Shown: positions 1-8,457 of the stretch, piece by piece | Layout: each line of letters starts with the position of its first letter | How positions within the stretch are numbered: position 1 is the stretch's first letter | From: Sphingomonadales bacterium | GTDB lineage: Bacteria; Pseudomonadota; Alphaproteobacteria; Sphingomonadales; Sphingomonadaceae | Length of the DNA: 40,194 bases | Assembly: GCA_025356275.1 (NCBI GenBank) | Contig: JANXUK010000055.1 | Coordinates: 1 to 40,194 of the forward strand | Reading direction: 5' to 3' | Made by a program: the position numbers and the translations under genes | Notes under the pieces: model-generated | What the model was told of the DNA's origin: nothing | Seen by the model: the letters and a program-made list of their open reading frames with translations, nothing else | Databases searched by the model: none

Positions 1-1512
1 CATCGTGGTGATGCCCTCGGAGGTGCCGGCCACCTTGAAGTCCATGTCGCCCAGATGATCTTCATCACCCAGAATGTCGGACAGCACGGTGAAGTCCTTG
101 CCCTCCAGAATGAGGCCCATGGCGATGCCCGAAACCGGGCGCTTGAGCGGAACGCCCGCGTCCATCATCGACAATGCCCCGCCGCAGACCGTGGCCATCG
201 ACGACGAGCCGTTGGACTCGGTGATGTCGGACACGACCCGAATGGTGTAAGGGAACTCTTCCTTGGTCGGCAGCACCGCCTGCAGCGCGCGCCACGCCAG
301 TTTGCCATGGCCGGTGTCGCGGCGACTGGGAGCGCCGAAACGCCCAACCTCGCCCACCGAATAGGGCGGGAAGTTATAGTGCAGCATAAAGTTCGAATAG
401 GTCAGGCCCTCCAGCCCGTCGATCATCTGCTCGCTCTCGCGGGTGCCCAGCGTGGTGGTGCAGATCGCCTGCGTCTCACCGCGGGTAAACAGCGCCGAAC
501 CATGCGTGCGCGGCAGGAAGCCCACCATCGCCTCGATCGGGCGGACCTGGGTGGTGGTGCGGCCATCGATACGCTTGCCGTCCTTGAGGATGGCGCCGCG
601 CACGATCTCGGCTTCGAGCTTCTTGACGACCTTGCCGGCCGCCATCTGCGTCTGCCCGCTCTCGCTGGCATAGGCGGCCTTGGCGGTGCCGCGCGCCGCG
701 TTCAGCGCGTCGGAGCGCGCCGATTTGTCGGTCAGCTTGTAGGCAGCAGCGATGTCCTTGCCGACCAGCGCCTTGAGCGCCTTCTTCATGTCGGCATTAT
801 TGTCCGACGTGGCAATCTTCCAAGGCTCCTTGGCGGCCTTCTCGGCCAGATCGATGATCAGATTGACCACCTTCTTACACTCGTCATGCGCGAACAGCAC
901 CGCGCCGAGCATGATATCCTCGGGCAGCTCGCGCGCCTGCGATTCGACCATCATCACCGCATTGCCGGTGGCCGCAACCACCAGATCGAGCGCGCCGGCA
1001 GCGGCGACCTCCTGCTTGGGGTTCAGCGTATATTCGCCATCCTCATAGCCGACCCGCACGCCGCCGATCGGGCCCATGAACGGCAGACCGGAGATGGTCA
1101 GCGCCGCAGAGGCCGCGATCATCGCCAGAACATCGGGCTCACACTCACCGTCAAAACTCATCACGTGAGCGATAACGTTGATCTCGTTATAGAAACCCTC
1201 GGGGAACAGCGGGCGGACCGGACGGTCGATCAGGCGGGAGACCAGGGTCTCCTTCTCAGTCGCACCGCGCTCACGCTTGAAAAAGCCACCCGGGATGCGC
1301 CCGGCGGCAAAGAACTTTTCCTGATAATGCACGGTGAGCGGGAAGAAATCCTGGCCCTCTTTCACCGATTTGGCGGCGGTCACGGCGCAGAGCACCACGG
1401 TTTCGCCATAGGTGGCCAGCACAGCGCCAGCGGCCTGACGGGCGATACGGCCGGTTTCCAGGGTGAGGGTCTTGCCGCCCCACTCCATCGATACTTTCTT
1501 GACGTCGAACAT
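1..1512 (-). CDS. pnp: Polyribonucleotide nucleotidyltransferase (PNPase), C-terminus cut by window edge
   Basis: PNPase degrades RNA 3'-to-5' by phosphorolysis and belongs to the RNA-decay machinery. The visible part is exactly 504 codons, starting at ATG 1510-1512 ([13 protein letters not shown]) with a purine-rich GGAAAA just upstream. It covers the first RNase PH domain, the helical linker and most of the second RNase PH domain, ending in the conserved [12 protein letters not shown] stretch; the KH and S1 RNA-binding domains lie beyond the window. It is the last gene of the rimP-nusA-infB-rbfA-truB-rpsO-pnp order known from many proteobacteria. A 225-bp gap with several hairpins separates it from rpsO, so it probably also has its own leader. 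The long plus-strand frame over this region is a codon-bias shadow. Confidence 0.97.
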   Translation of the reverse strand, partial: MFDVKKVSMEWGGKTLTLETGRIARQAAGAVLATYGETVVLCAVTAAKSVKEGQDFFPLTVHYQEKFFAAGRIPGGFFKRERGATEKETLVSRLIDRPVRPLFPEGFYNEINVIAHVMSFDGECEPDVLAMIAASAALTISGLPFMGPIGGVRVGYEDGEYTLNPKQEVAAAGALDLVVAATGNAVMMVESQARELPEDIMLGAVLFAHDECKKVVNLIIDLAEKAAKEPWKIATSDNNADMKKALKALVGKDIAAAYKLTDKSARSDALNAARGTAKAAYASESGQTQMAAGKVVKKLEAEIVRGAILKDGKRIDGRTTTQVRPIEAMVGFLPRTHGSALFTRGETQAICTTTLGTRESEQMIDGLEGLTYSNFMLHYNFPPYSVGEVGRFGAPSRRDTGHGKLAWRALQAVLPTKEEFPYTIRVVSDITESNGSSSMATVCGGALSMMDAGVPLKRPVSGIAMGLILEGKDFTVLSDILGDEDHLGDMDFKVAGTSEGITTM

Positions 1513-1642
1513 ATATTTTCCTTCGGTCCCGCCGGCCAGATTGCTAAGGCGGGGCGTTCTGCCGGGCTACCGTCCCGGTCCGGTTCGGGGCCTTTTTTGC
1601 CCCAAGGGCGCATCGCCGAACTGCGATGCGGGCCCATGCTGA

Positions 1643-1685
1643 GCATTTTCCAGTCCGACCAAACATCGGACCTATCGGAAAATGC
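1643..1685 (-). promoter_or_regulatory. Long hairpin in the pnp leader (possible RNase III processing site)
   Basis: Arms gcattttcc (1643-1651) and ggaaaatgc (1677-1685) are perfectly complementary, with an inner pair tccga/tcgga (1654-1658 and 1666-1670). Two further hairpins follow toward pnp: gcatcgc/gcgatgc (1610-1629) and ggggc/gcccc around a T-run (1587-1603). In Escherichia coli the pnp leader folds into a stem cut by RNase III as part of PNPase autoregulation. A similar role here is inference from position and shape only. Confidence 0.5.
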
Positions 1686-1703
1686 GGCGTTCTAAACCAC
1701 AAA

Positions 1704-1729
1704 CGGCCCGCCGGGTTTCCCGGGGGCCG
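1704..1729 (-). terminator. rpsO: GC-rich hairpin after rpsO
   Basis: Directly after the rpsO stop, minus-strand RNA folds as CGGCCC-CCGGG, loop AAA, CCCGG-C-GGGCCG, with a single bulged C, followed by only three Ts. The stem is strong but the U-tract is short, so it may act as a partial terminator or as a 3'-end stabiliser, letting some transcription continue into pnp. Confidence 0.6.
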
Positions 1730-1737
1730 CTTGGAAA

Positions 1738-2007
1738 TTACTTGCGAAGACCGAGTTTGGCGATCAGCGCATTGTAACGCGCCACATCCTTGCGCTTGAG
1801 ATAATCGAGCAGCGTGCGCCGCTTGTTGACCATCATCAGCAGACCCCGGCGCGAATGGTTGTCCTTGTGGTGATCCTTGAAATGCCCACTTAGCGTGTTG
1901 ATACGGCTGGTAATGATCGCCACCTGCACCTCGGGCGAACCGGTATCGCCGGTCTGACGGGCGTTATCAGCGATGATTTCCTGCTTCTTTTCGGCGGTTA
2001 CCGACAT
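1738..2007 (-). CDS. rpsO: 30S ribosomal protein S15
   Basis: S15 binds the central domain of 16S rRNA early in 30S assembly. The 89-residue product ([17 protein letters not shown]...) has the usual family length and the conserved GDTGSPEVQ and [10 protein letters not shown] segments. A longer open frame exists upstream, but its extra 14 residues overlap the end of truB and are not family-like, so ATG 2005-2007 is chosen. It lies four bases after truB, and a strong hairpin follows its stop. Confidence 0.98.
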   Translation of the reverse strand: MSVTAEKKQEIIADNARQTGDTGSPEVQVAIITSRINTLSGHFKDHHKDNHSRRGLLMMVNKRRTLLDYLKRKDVARYNALIAKLGLRK

Positions 2008-2011
2008 AATC

Positions 2012-2923
2012 TTACTCCGCGACATCGGGAAGGTTGAAACCCCGCACAACGCTCAGGCTGCCGCCTGATAGCTGGACCAATGCGGACGGCACACGGCCAT
2101 GATACGCACAGTACAGCCCGTCTTGCTGGGGCATTCCGGTCAGAACACGGCCCTGATGGACCGCCCTTGCCTGCTCCGGGTCGAGGGTGAGAGCCGGGAT
2201 GTCGTCCAGCCCCGCCTCCAGCGGCAAGAGTATGCGTTCAAGGCGCGCGCCCTTGCCGATTTCGTTTAGATTGTCCAGCGAAATCGCGTGTACCAAAGCG
2301 AACGGACCGGCCCGGCTGCGGCGCAACATCGTGACATGCCCCAGCGTGCCGAGCGCCAGCGCGATGTCGCGCGCAAGGCTGCGTACATACGTGCCCTTGG
2401 AGACAGTGGCGGTCAGGGTGATCGCCTCCAGCGCCCCTTCCGGCGGCTCACCCATGGCCGCCAAGGCATGTATCGTGACCAGGCGCGACGGCATCTCCAC
2501 CACCTCGCCAGCGCGCGCACGGTCATAGGCGCGCTGGCCATCGACCTTCAACGCCGAAAACGCCGGCGGCACCTGCGCGATTGCGCCGGTAAAGCAAGGC
2601 AGGACCGCTGCGACCTCGGCCCACGTCGGCCGCGCATCGCTGATCGCAATCACCTGCCCTTCCAGATCAAGCGTGTCGGTCTGGCTGCCAAAGACGATGG
2701 TGAATGCATAGGCCTTAGTGGCGTCGAGCATCCGTCCCGCCAGCTTGGTCGCCTCGCCCAGCGCGATGGGCAGCACGCCCGAGGCCAGCGGGTCGAGCGT
2801 GCCGCCATGGCCCACCTTGACCTTGCCATGCCCCGCCTCGCGCAGGTTACGCTTGACTGCGCCCACTGCCTGTGTCGAGCCGAGCCCGACCGGCTTGTCG
2901 AGGATGATCCAGCCATCAGGCAC
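2012..2923 (-). CDS. truB: tRNA pseudouridine(55) synthase TruB
   Basis: Makes pseudouridine 55 in the T-loop of tRNAs. The 303-residue protein begins [14 protein letters not shown] and carries the catalytic-loop motif [15 protein letters not shown] with the active-site Asp at about residue 44, plus the KAYAF and [16 protein letters not shown] blocks typical of TruB. The start is GTG at 2921-2923, three bases after the stop of the upstream hydrolase gene. It is immediately followed by rpsO, which is the usual order. Confidence 0.97.
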   Translation of the reverse strand: MPDGWIILDKPVGLGSTQAVGAVKRNLREAGHGKVKVGHGGTLDPLASGVLPIALGEATKLAGRMLDATKAYAFTIVFGSQTDTLDLEGQVIAISDARPTWAEVAAVLPCFTGAIAQVPPAFSALKVDGQRAYDRARAGEVVEMPSRLVTIHALAAMGEPPEGALEAITLTATVSKGTYVRSLARDIALALGTLGHVTMLRRSRAGPFALVHAISLDNLNEIGKGARLERILLPLEAGLDDIPALTLDPEQARAVHQGRVLTGMPQQDGLYCAYHGRVPSALVQLSGGSLSVVRGFNLPDVAE

Positions 2924-2926
2924 CCA

Positions 2927-3676
2927 TCATGCCAGCCCCAGCAACATTTCGGCCAGCGCCTGCGGCCGCGTGTTCATCGCCTGATGCCCGGCATCGATGC
3001 GGTGGAGATGCGCGGCATGCAACCTCTCGGCAAAGCGTTCCTGCCACGGCAGCGTCAGTACCGCATCCTGCAAGCACAGCACATAATGCGAGCGATGCGC
3101 CGTCAGATTGTCATAGGACCATTCCGCCTGCGCATAACAGCTGCCCGGCCAGCCATCGGCGCCCAGCAGATCGAGGAATGCCTCGGCCTGCGGCGCGCGC
3201 ATATCGTTGCAGAACATCGCCCTGCTGCGTTCGCGCGGGGACAGGTCGGTGTTCGCCACAGCGGACGGTGAGGTTGCGGCGGGGTCCTGCATCCGCTTGC
3301 TCACCATATCTATCACGGTCAGCCCCGGCTCGGGCGCGATGCAGCTGACATAGACCAGCGCTCGGAACAGATCGGGCCGCAGCTTCGCCATTGCCGGGAT
3401 CGTGCAGCCCGCCTGCGAATGCCCGACCAGCACCACATCGCGCAAACCCGCCGCCTCAATATCGGCGATGAACTCGGCGGTAATGTCGGCAAAGCCGATG
3501 CCGGCGGTGTCGCGGCCCCGCTTGGCGCCGCAACCGGGCGCGTCCAGTGCGAGACAGTGCGGCGCAGGTTTGCCGCCCGATGGCAGCGCCCCAGCTTGCA
3601 AAGCTATGGCCGCGACAGTCTGATCCCAGACCCAGCCGCCCTGCCCGCCGCCATGGAGAAACACGAAATCAGCCAT
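2927..3676 (-). CDS. Alpha/beta hydrolase, esterase-like
   Basis: A 249-residue single-domain alpha/beta hydrolase. The oxyanion-hole motif HGGGQGGWVW is at residues 8-17, the nucleophile elbow is GHSQAG (Ser near residue 93) and the catalytic His is in DAGHQAMNTRP near the C-terminus. The layout resembles the plant methyl-esterase/hydroxynitrile-lyase-like group; the substrate cannot be told. No signal peptide, so probably cytoplasmic. It sits between rbfA and truB, two and three bases from each, so it is surely co-transcribed with the translation genes, where it is not normally found. Confidence 0.85.
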   Translation of the reverse strand: MADFVFLHGGGQGGWVWDQTVAAIALQAGALPSGGKPAPHCLALDAPGCGAKRGRDTAGIGFADITAEFIADIEAAGLRDVVLVGHSQAGCTIPAMAKLRPDLFRALVYVSCIAPEPGLTVIDMVSKRMQDPAATSPSAVANTDLSPRERSRAMFCNDMRAPQAEAFLDLLGADGWPGSCYAQAEWSYDNLTAHRSHYVLCLQDAVLTLPWQERFAERLHAAHLHRIDAGHQAMNTRPQALAEMLLGLA

Positions 3677-3678
3677 TT

Positions 3679-4095
3679 TCAGGTCTCGCCCGCATTCGCG
3701 TCGGCATCGTCCAGATCGCGGGCGACGCGTGGATCGGCGAGCAGAGCGGTGATACGCCCGGCCTCGTCAAAGCTGTCATCGGCCAGAAACCGCAGCTTGG
3801 CGGCAAACCTCAGCTTCAGCCGCCCCGCCACTTCCTTCTGGAAAAACGCGGTATGTGTGCGCAGCGCCTTCAGCACCACCTCCTCATCCACCCCCAGCAG
3901 CGGCTTTACATAGGCGGCGGCATGGCGCAGATCGGGCGACATCCGAACTTGCGTGACCGACACCGCATGCGCGCTCAGCACATCGTCATGCACCTGCTGG
4001 CGGGTCAGCAATTCGGACAGGACATGGCGCACCTGCTCGCCGACCTTGAGCAGGCGGACCGATCTGGTTTCAGGCGTTGCGGCGGGTTTGCCCAT
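3679..4095 (-). CDS. rbfA: 30S ribosome-binding factor A
   Basis: RbfA binds free 30S subunits during late 16S rRNA maturation and cold adaptation. The 138-residue product starting [21 protein letters not shown] has the type-II KH-like fold signature: VRHVLSELL, then [17 protein letters not shown], then a hydrophobic C-terminal strand [15 protein letters not shown]. The open frame continues 25 residues upstream into the neighbouring gene, but homology starts at the ATG at 4093-4095. It overlaps nothing and lies two bases from the hydrolase gene start. Confidence 0.96.
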   Translation of the reverse strand: MGKPAATPETRSVRLLKVGEQVRHVLSELLTRQQVHDDVLSAHAVSVTQVRMSPDLRHAAAYVKPLLGVDEEVVLKALRTHTAFFQKEVAGRLKLRFAAKLRFLADDSFDEAGRITALLADPRVARDLDDADANAGET

Positions 4096-4099
4096 TAGG

Positions 4100-4642
4100 T
4101 TACTCGTGATCCATCTTGGCCAGAATGCGGCGCAGCGAGCGGATGTTACGCGCGGTGCCCCGGCAGCCAAGCCGCCGCTCGATAAAGCCGCCGGTCAGCC
4201 GGCTATTGCCCGCCCCGTCGACATAATCGACATAGAGCGCGCGCGGCCCAATGGCCAGCCTTTCAGCCCCCCGCCCGGTATGCGCAGCGCATAGCGCGGC
4301 GAAATTGGCGGGATCGGGCTCAGCCGAGAGGAAGTGGGTGTGGACCCGCGCCTCGTCGCCATCCGCCGGGAACGGGTTGTCCGCGATGGCGTGGGCCAAT
4401 TCATCGCGTCCGCGCACCGCGACGAAGCTGGCGATCTCGAAGCGCTCGGCCATCATATGCGCGAACAGGTCCTCCAGCCCCTCGGTGGGGCGGTCATCGA
4501 AGGCGAACAGCACATTGCCGCTGGCCACCACGGTTTCGATGTCGGTAAACCCCTCCCGCTCGAACGCATAGCGCAGGTCCGCCATGGTCAGCCGATTGGG
4601 GCCGACATTGATGCTGCCAAACAGGGCGAGATAGCGGGGCAT
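4100..4642 (-). CDS. DUF1697 family protein
   Basis: The 180-residue protein matches the DUF1697 pattern: [19 protein letters not shown] at the N-terminus, [16 protein letters not shown] around residues 31-46, and a C-terminal [23 protein letters not shown]. The family is widespread in bacteria and its function is unknown to me. The C-terminus ([14 protein letters not shown]) fits the TARNWNTV-like position of relatives. It is packed five bases from the preceding gene and four from rbfA, so it belongs to the same transcription unit although it is not a usual member. Confidence 0.85.
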   Translation of the reverse strand: MPRYLALFGSINVGPNRLTMADLRYAFEREGFTDIETVVASGNVLFAFDDRPTEGLEDLFAHMMAERFEIASFVAVRGRDELAHAIADNPFPADGDEARVHTHFLSAEPDPANFAALCAAHTGRGAERLAIGPRALYVDYVDGAGNSRLTGGFIERRLGCRGTARNIRSLRRILAKMDHE

Positions 4643-4647
4643 TCAGG

Positions 4648-5097
4648 TCAGTCAAAGCCCGTCACATCAGAAACGGTTTTCCTTAGATGTCGATCAGCTT
4701 GCAAACTATCGAGATAATCTCGTCCGAGCCGAAAAATTTTGGCATCAAGTTCACCGAGCGTTTTTCCCGCGATCTGCCGGATGATAGCATCAACCACGTC
4801 AAATCGTTGTGTGATGATGATTAAAGCAAAGAATCGGTGAGCACTTATCGGATGCTCCCTGCGCGCTTCACTCGTATAGGCGTTTATCGTGTTGGCAGAT
4901 ACAGGCTCTCCCAAAATCGACGATAGCAGATCAGCAATGTCGCCCCTCGTATCGGCAACGTAATTGACACATCTGGCAACCGCAGATGCTACAAGTCTGT
5001 CAAAGTTTTTCAATGCATCTTGGCCATAAGAAGGCGGCGAGATACTCCAAGGATCCCGGAGCATCTCATCGGTAAGCGTTGGCCTGCGGTTCTTCAC
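4648..5097 (-). CDS. Small regulator resembling a Mu-like phage DNA-binding protein
   Basis: A 149-residue product if started at GTG 5095-5097, whose GTGA overlaps the infB stop and suggests translational coupling; an internal ATG at 5062-5064 would give 138 residues. The longer upstream frame is infB read in the wrong frame. The core (ADLLSSILGEPVSANTINAY, then TSEARREHPISAHRFFALI) resembles from memory the small helix-turn-helix protein encoded near the transposase of Mu-like phages. No other phage gene is nearby. Base composition is visibly lower in GC than in infB or the DUF1697 gene, consistent with transfer. Family assignment is tentative. Confidence 0.6.
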   Translation of the reverse strand: MKNRRPTLTDEMLRDPWSISPPSYGQDALKNFDRLVASAVARCVNYVADTRGDIADLLSSILGEPVSANTINAYTSEARREHPISAHRFFALIIITQRFDVVDAIIRQIAGKTLGELDAKIFRLGRDYLDSLQADRHLRKTVSDVTGFD

Positions 5098-7646
5098 AAC
5101 GTCCGGTCGCGCATCTCGACCTCGAAGGTTTCCAGCATATCGCCCGGCTTGATGTCGTTGGTATCCTCCAGCACCACGCCGCATTCGAGGCCCGCACGCA
5201 CCTCGGCGACGTCGTCCTTGAAGCGGCGCAGCGATTTGATGTGGGTCTTGGATACGATAACGTCGTTGCGGGTAAGCCGGCTGTACAGGCCCTTCTTGAT
5301 ATAGCCCTCCAGACACAGCAGGCCCGCCGCCTTGTCGTGCTTGCCGGCGGGGAACACCTCCTTGACCTCGGCGCGGCCCACCACGGTCTCGATCCGCTCC
5401 GGCCCCCAGACGCCCGCCATTTCGGCGCGGACATCGTCGGTCAGCTGATAGATCACGTCGAAATACTTCATCCGCACCTTGTGCCGCGCGATCATCTCAC
5501 GCGCCTTGGCATTGGGCCGCACGTTGAAGCCGATGATCGGCGCGCCGCTGGCCGCAGCAAGCGTCACGTCGCTCTCGGTGATCGCGCCGACGCCCGAGTT
5601 CAGGATCTTGACCTTGATCTCGTCGGTCGAAATCTTGTTCAGCGCGTTGACGATGGCCTCGGTGGAGCCCTGCACGTCACCCTTGATCACCACTGCATAT
5701 TCGATGATCGCCTGCTTGGCGGCCAACGCGGAGAACATGTTCTCCAGGCTGGTCGGCTCGGCAGTGGTGCGGCGCGCGGTGGCCTGTTCGTGGCGGAACC
5801 CGGCGACCTCGCGGGCCCGGGCCTCGCTCTCCACCACGGTCAGCACGTCGCCCGCCATCGGCACGCCGCCCAGCCCCAGCACCTCGACCGGCAGCGAAGG
5901 CACCGCTTCCTTGATCGGCCGGCCCTTGTCGTCATGCATGGCGCGGACGCGCCCGCTCTGCGTGCCGACCACGAAGATATCGCCGACCTTGAGCGTGCCG
6001 CGCGTGATCAGCACGCTGGCCAGCGGGCCCTTGCCTTTGTCCAGCCTGGCCTCGATCACCGCCGCCTCAGCGCTGCGATCGGGGTTGGCGCCCAGTTCGA
6101 GCAATTCGGCCTGAAGCAGGATCTTCTCGATCAGCTCGTCCAGCCCGGCTCCGGTCTTGGCCGACACCTCGACATCCTGCACCTCGCCGGACATCGCCTC
6201 GACCATGACTTCGTGTTCCAGCAGGCGTTCGCGGATCTTCTGCGGGTTGGATTCGGGCTTGTCGCTCTTGGTGATCGCCACGATCATCGGCACCCCGGCG
6301 GCCTTGGTGTGGTTGATCGCCTCGATCGTCTGCGGCATGATCCCGTCATCGCCGGCCACCACCAGCACCACGATATCGGTGACATTGGCACCGCGCTGAC
6401 GCATCTCGGTAAAGGCCTCATGGCCCGGCGTATCGAGGAACGTGACCAGCGCGCCGGCCTTGGTCATAATCTGATAGGCGCCGATATGCTGGGTGATGCC
6501 GCCAGCCTCGCCGCGCACCACATCGGTGCCGCGCAGCGCGTCCAGCAGGCTGGTCTTGCCGTGATCGACATGGCCCATGATCGTGACCACCGGCGGGCGT
6601 ACCTTGAGCGATTCGGCGGAATCGATGTCTGCGGCATTGTCGATATCGACGTCATTTTCGGAGACGCGCTGAATGCGGTGGCCGAAATCTTCGACCAGCA
6701 GCTCGGCAGTGTCCTGGTCGATAGTGTCGGTCGCGGCGACCGGCGTGCCCATCTTGAACAGCATCTTGACCAGATCGCTGGTCTTTTCCGCCATGCGGTT
6801 GGCCAATTCCTGGACCGTGATTTCCTCAGGCACGATGACATCGCGGACCTGCTTTTCACGCGGCTGGGATTTGCCGGCGAAATGCGCACGCTTTTCCTTC
6901 TCGCGCGCACGTTTGAGCGCGGCGAGGCTGCGGGCGCGGGCACCTTCGTCCTCGTTGAGCGCCTTGGTAACGGTCAGCTTGCCCGATTGCCGGCGATCCG
7001 GGCCGCCCACCTTTTCGCGCAGGCCGCCGGGCTTCTTGGCGGCAGGCTCCGGGCGGCGGACGGTGACAACCGGAGTGAAGCGGCGCGGCGCGGGGATGGC
7101 GGCCGCATCGCCGGGGGCTGCTTCGCCGGTTTCGCTATCGCTGGCGATTTCGGTGGGGGGCGCTCCGGCAGCGGCAGCGGCAGCAGGCACAGCCTCGGCC
7201 ACCGGCTCGGGCGCGGTGGGCGCGGCAACGGGCGCAGGGGCAGGAACCGGGGCGGGCGGTGCCTCGACCCGGGTCCGCGCGTCGATGATCGCCTGCATCC
7301 GCGCGTCCTGCTCACGGCGGCTGTTGGCTTCGGCGGCGTTGAGGCGGGCCTCCTCGGCCTCGCGCAGCAGACGCGCCTGCGCCTCCTGCCGGCTCTCGTT
7401 GGAGGGGGCGGGGCGCGGCGGTGGGGGCGCAGCAGGGCGCGGCGCGGCAACGGGGGCGGGCGCCGGCGCGGCTACAGGCTCGGGCGCAACTTCGCCGGGC
7501 TTGCCCAGCAGCTTGCGGCGCTTGACCTCGACCACGACCTTGTTGGTGCGGCCGTGACTGAAGGTCTGCTTGACCTCGCCGGCCTGCACCGATGTCCGCA
7601 GGCCGAGCGGCCTACGGCCCAGGGTCGGTTTGTTGTCGTCGCTCAT
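5094..7646 (-). CDS. infB: Translation initiation factor IF-2
   Basis: IF-2 is the GTPase that brings initiator tRNA to the ribosome. The 850-residue protein has an N-terminal segment [17 protein letters not shown], an Ala/Pro-rich linker (about 50-200), the IF2N-like helical block (about 270-300), and the G domain: G1 GHVDHGKT at 358-365, G3 DTPGHE at 405-410, G4 TKSD at 459-462 (the common form is NKxD), G5 SAKTG at 495-499. C-terminal domains II-IV follow to MRDRTL. ATG 7644-7646 is chosen because the 56 residues upstream overlap the ylxR 3' end and do not look like IF-2. The 936-residue plus-strand frame opposite is an artefact. Confidence 0.98.
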   Translation of the reverse strand: MSDDNKPTLGRRPLGLRTSVQAGEVKQTFSHGRTNKVVVEVKRRKLLGKPGEVAPEPVAAPAPAPVAAPRPAAPPPPRPAPSNESRQEAQARLLREAEEARLNAAEANSRREQDARMQAIIDARTRVEAPPAPVPAPAPVAAPTAPEPVAEAVPAAAAAAGAPPTEIASDSETGEAAPGDAAAIPAPRRFTPVVTVRRPEPAAKKPGGLREKVGGPDRRQSGKLTVTKALNEDEGARARSLAALKRAREKEKRAHFAGKSQPREKQVRDVIVPEEITVQELANRMAEKTSDLVKMLFKMGTPVAATDTIDQDTAELLVEDFGHRIQRVSENDVDIDNAADIDSAESLKVRPPVVTIMGHVDHGKTSLLDALRGTDVVRGEAGGITQHIGAYQIMTKAGALVTFLDTPGHEAFTEMRQRGANVTDIVVLVVAGDDGIMPQTIEAINHTKAAGVPMIVAITKSDKPESNPQKIRERLLEHEVMVEAMSGEVQDVEVSAKTGAGLDELIEKILLQAELLELGANPDRSAEAAVIEARLDKGKGPLASVLITRGTLKVGDIFVVGTQSGRVRAMHDDKGRPIKEAVPSLPVEVLGLGGVPMAGDVLTVVESEARAREVAGFRHEQATARRTTAEPTSLENMFSALAAKQAIIEYAVVIKGDVQGSTEAIVNALNKISTDEIKVKILNSGVGAITESDVTLAAASGAPIIGFNVRPNAKAREMIARHKVRMKYFDVIYQLTDDVRAEMAGVWGPERIETVVGRAEVKEVFPAGKHDKAAGLLCLEGYIKKGLYSRLTRNDVIVSKTHIKSLRRFKDDVAEVRAGLECGVVLEDTNDIKPGDMLETFEVEMRDRTL

Positions 7647-7668
7647 GGCTTCAAACAGTCCTTCAAAA

Positions 7669-8457
7669 TCAAATTGTCGTTTCAGCGCGCACGGCAGATG
7701 CCGCGTGGGTGCCAGAATTCTTTGCGTCCGCGCTGCCATCCGGCGGCGCTTGATGACCCAAATAGTGCAACAGACGCTGCAATCCCGCGTCCAGCCTTGC
7801 GGCCGCCGCGGCATCGGTCAGCGCCAGATGGACGACATTGTCGCGGCCCAATGCCACAGACAAAGCCGCGCGGTCCAGTGGCAAGGTAACGCCGCAAGTG
7901 CCCGACCCTTCGGCCTCCCGCCCCACGCGCCACGCCTGATCGAGCTTGCGCGAGCCATCGGGCGCGGCATCGCTGGCATGCGCCAGCCAATGCACCAGCC
8001 CACCGCGCGCCTGCTCGGCAATCCGGTCCGATCCGACCAGCAGCCGCCCGGCGCGCATCTCCAGCCCCAGTCGGTCGGTAAACCCACGCATCAGCGCCGC
8101 CGCAATCCGCTCCGGCAGGTCGGCGGGGATCGTGAAAGACGCGCCCTTATAGGCCCGCGCCAGCGCGCCGCGCAGCTTCCCCTTGGCCAGCGCAATCGCC
8201 AGATCGCCCTGGCTGACCCCGACCCACGCCCCGCGCCCGGGCGCCCGCGCCTGCACATCGGGATGAATTTCGCTGGCACCGTCCGGCCCCTCGGGCGCGA
8301 TAGCCAGCCGGATCAGCGCCTCACGCGCCGCCACCCGCCCGGAGAGGATGCATTTCCGCTCCGGGCCAGTGCTTTCGCCTGCGTCTTCGTTGGGAGGTGC
8401 CGGGTGCCCGCGCCTGTGCGCGGATCCCGTCAGCGCCTCATAGGGAGGGTTCCGCAT
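7669..8457 (-). CDS. ylxR: YlxR (DUF448) RNA-binding protein with L7Ae-like C-terminal domain
   Basis: The 262-residue product carries the YlxR signature PERKCILSGRVAAREALIRL at about residues 33-52 and RGAWVG near residue 85, followed by an L7Ae/L30e-like domain (about 130-240: RLGLEMRAGRLLVGSD to NVVHLALTDAAAA). This two-domain form is usual in alphaproteobacteria between nusA and infB. ATG 8455-8457 has a good GGGGAGG six bases upstream and means a 20-base overlap with nusA. Likely role: RNA binding linked to transcription/translation factors; the exact function is not certain. Confidence 0.9.
   Translation of the reverse strand: MRNPPYEALTGSAHRRGHPAPPNEDAGESTGPERKCILSGRVAAREALIRLAIAPEGPDGASEIHPDVQARAPGRGAWVGVSQGDLAIALAKGKLRGALARAYKGASFTIPADLPERIAAALMRGFTDRLGLEMRAGRLLVGSDRIAEQARGGLVHWLAHASDAAPDGSRKLDQAWRVGREAEGSGTCGVTLPLDRAALSVALGRDNVVHLALTDAAAAARLDAGLQRLLHYLGHQAPPDGSADAKNSGTHAASAVRAETTI

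Noticed and set aside
55..1695. 546-residue plus-strand open frame
   Set aside because: Antisense shadow of pnp with no family features.
5098..5316. N-terminal extension of the Mu-like regulator to 222 residues
   Set aside because: The extra sequence is infB read out of frame, with Arg-rich nonsense composition.
5079..7889. 936-residue plus-strand open frame
   Set aside because: It lies antisense to infB, is rich in Arg/His/Gly/Asp from GC codon bias and shows no domain; IF-2 on the other strand is unmistakable.
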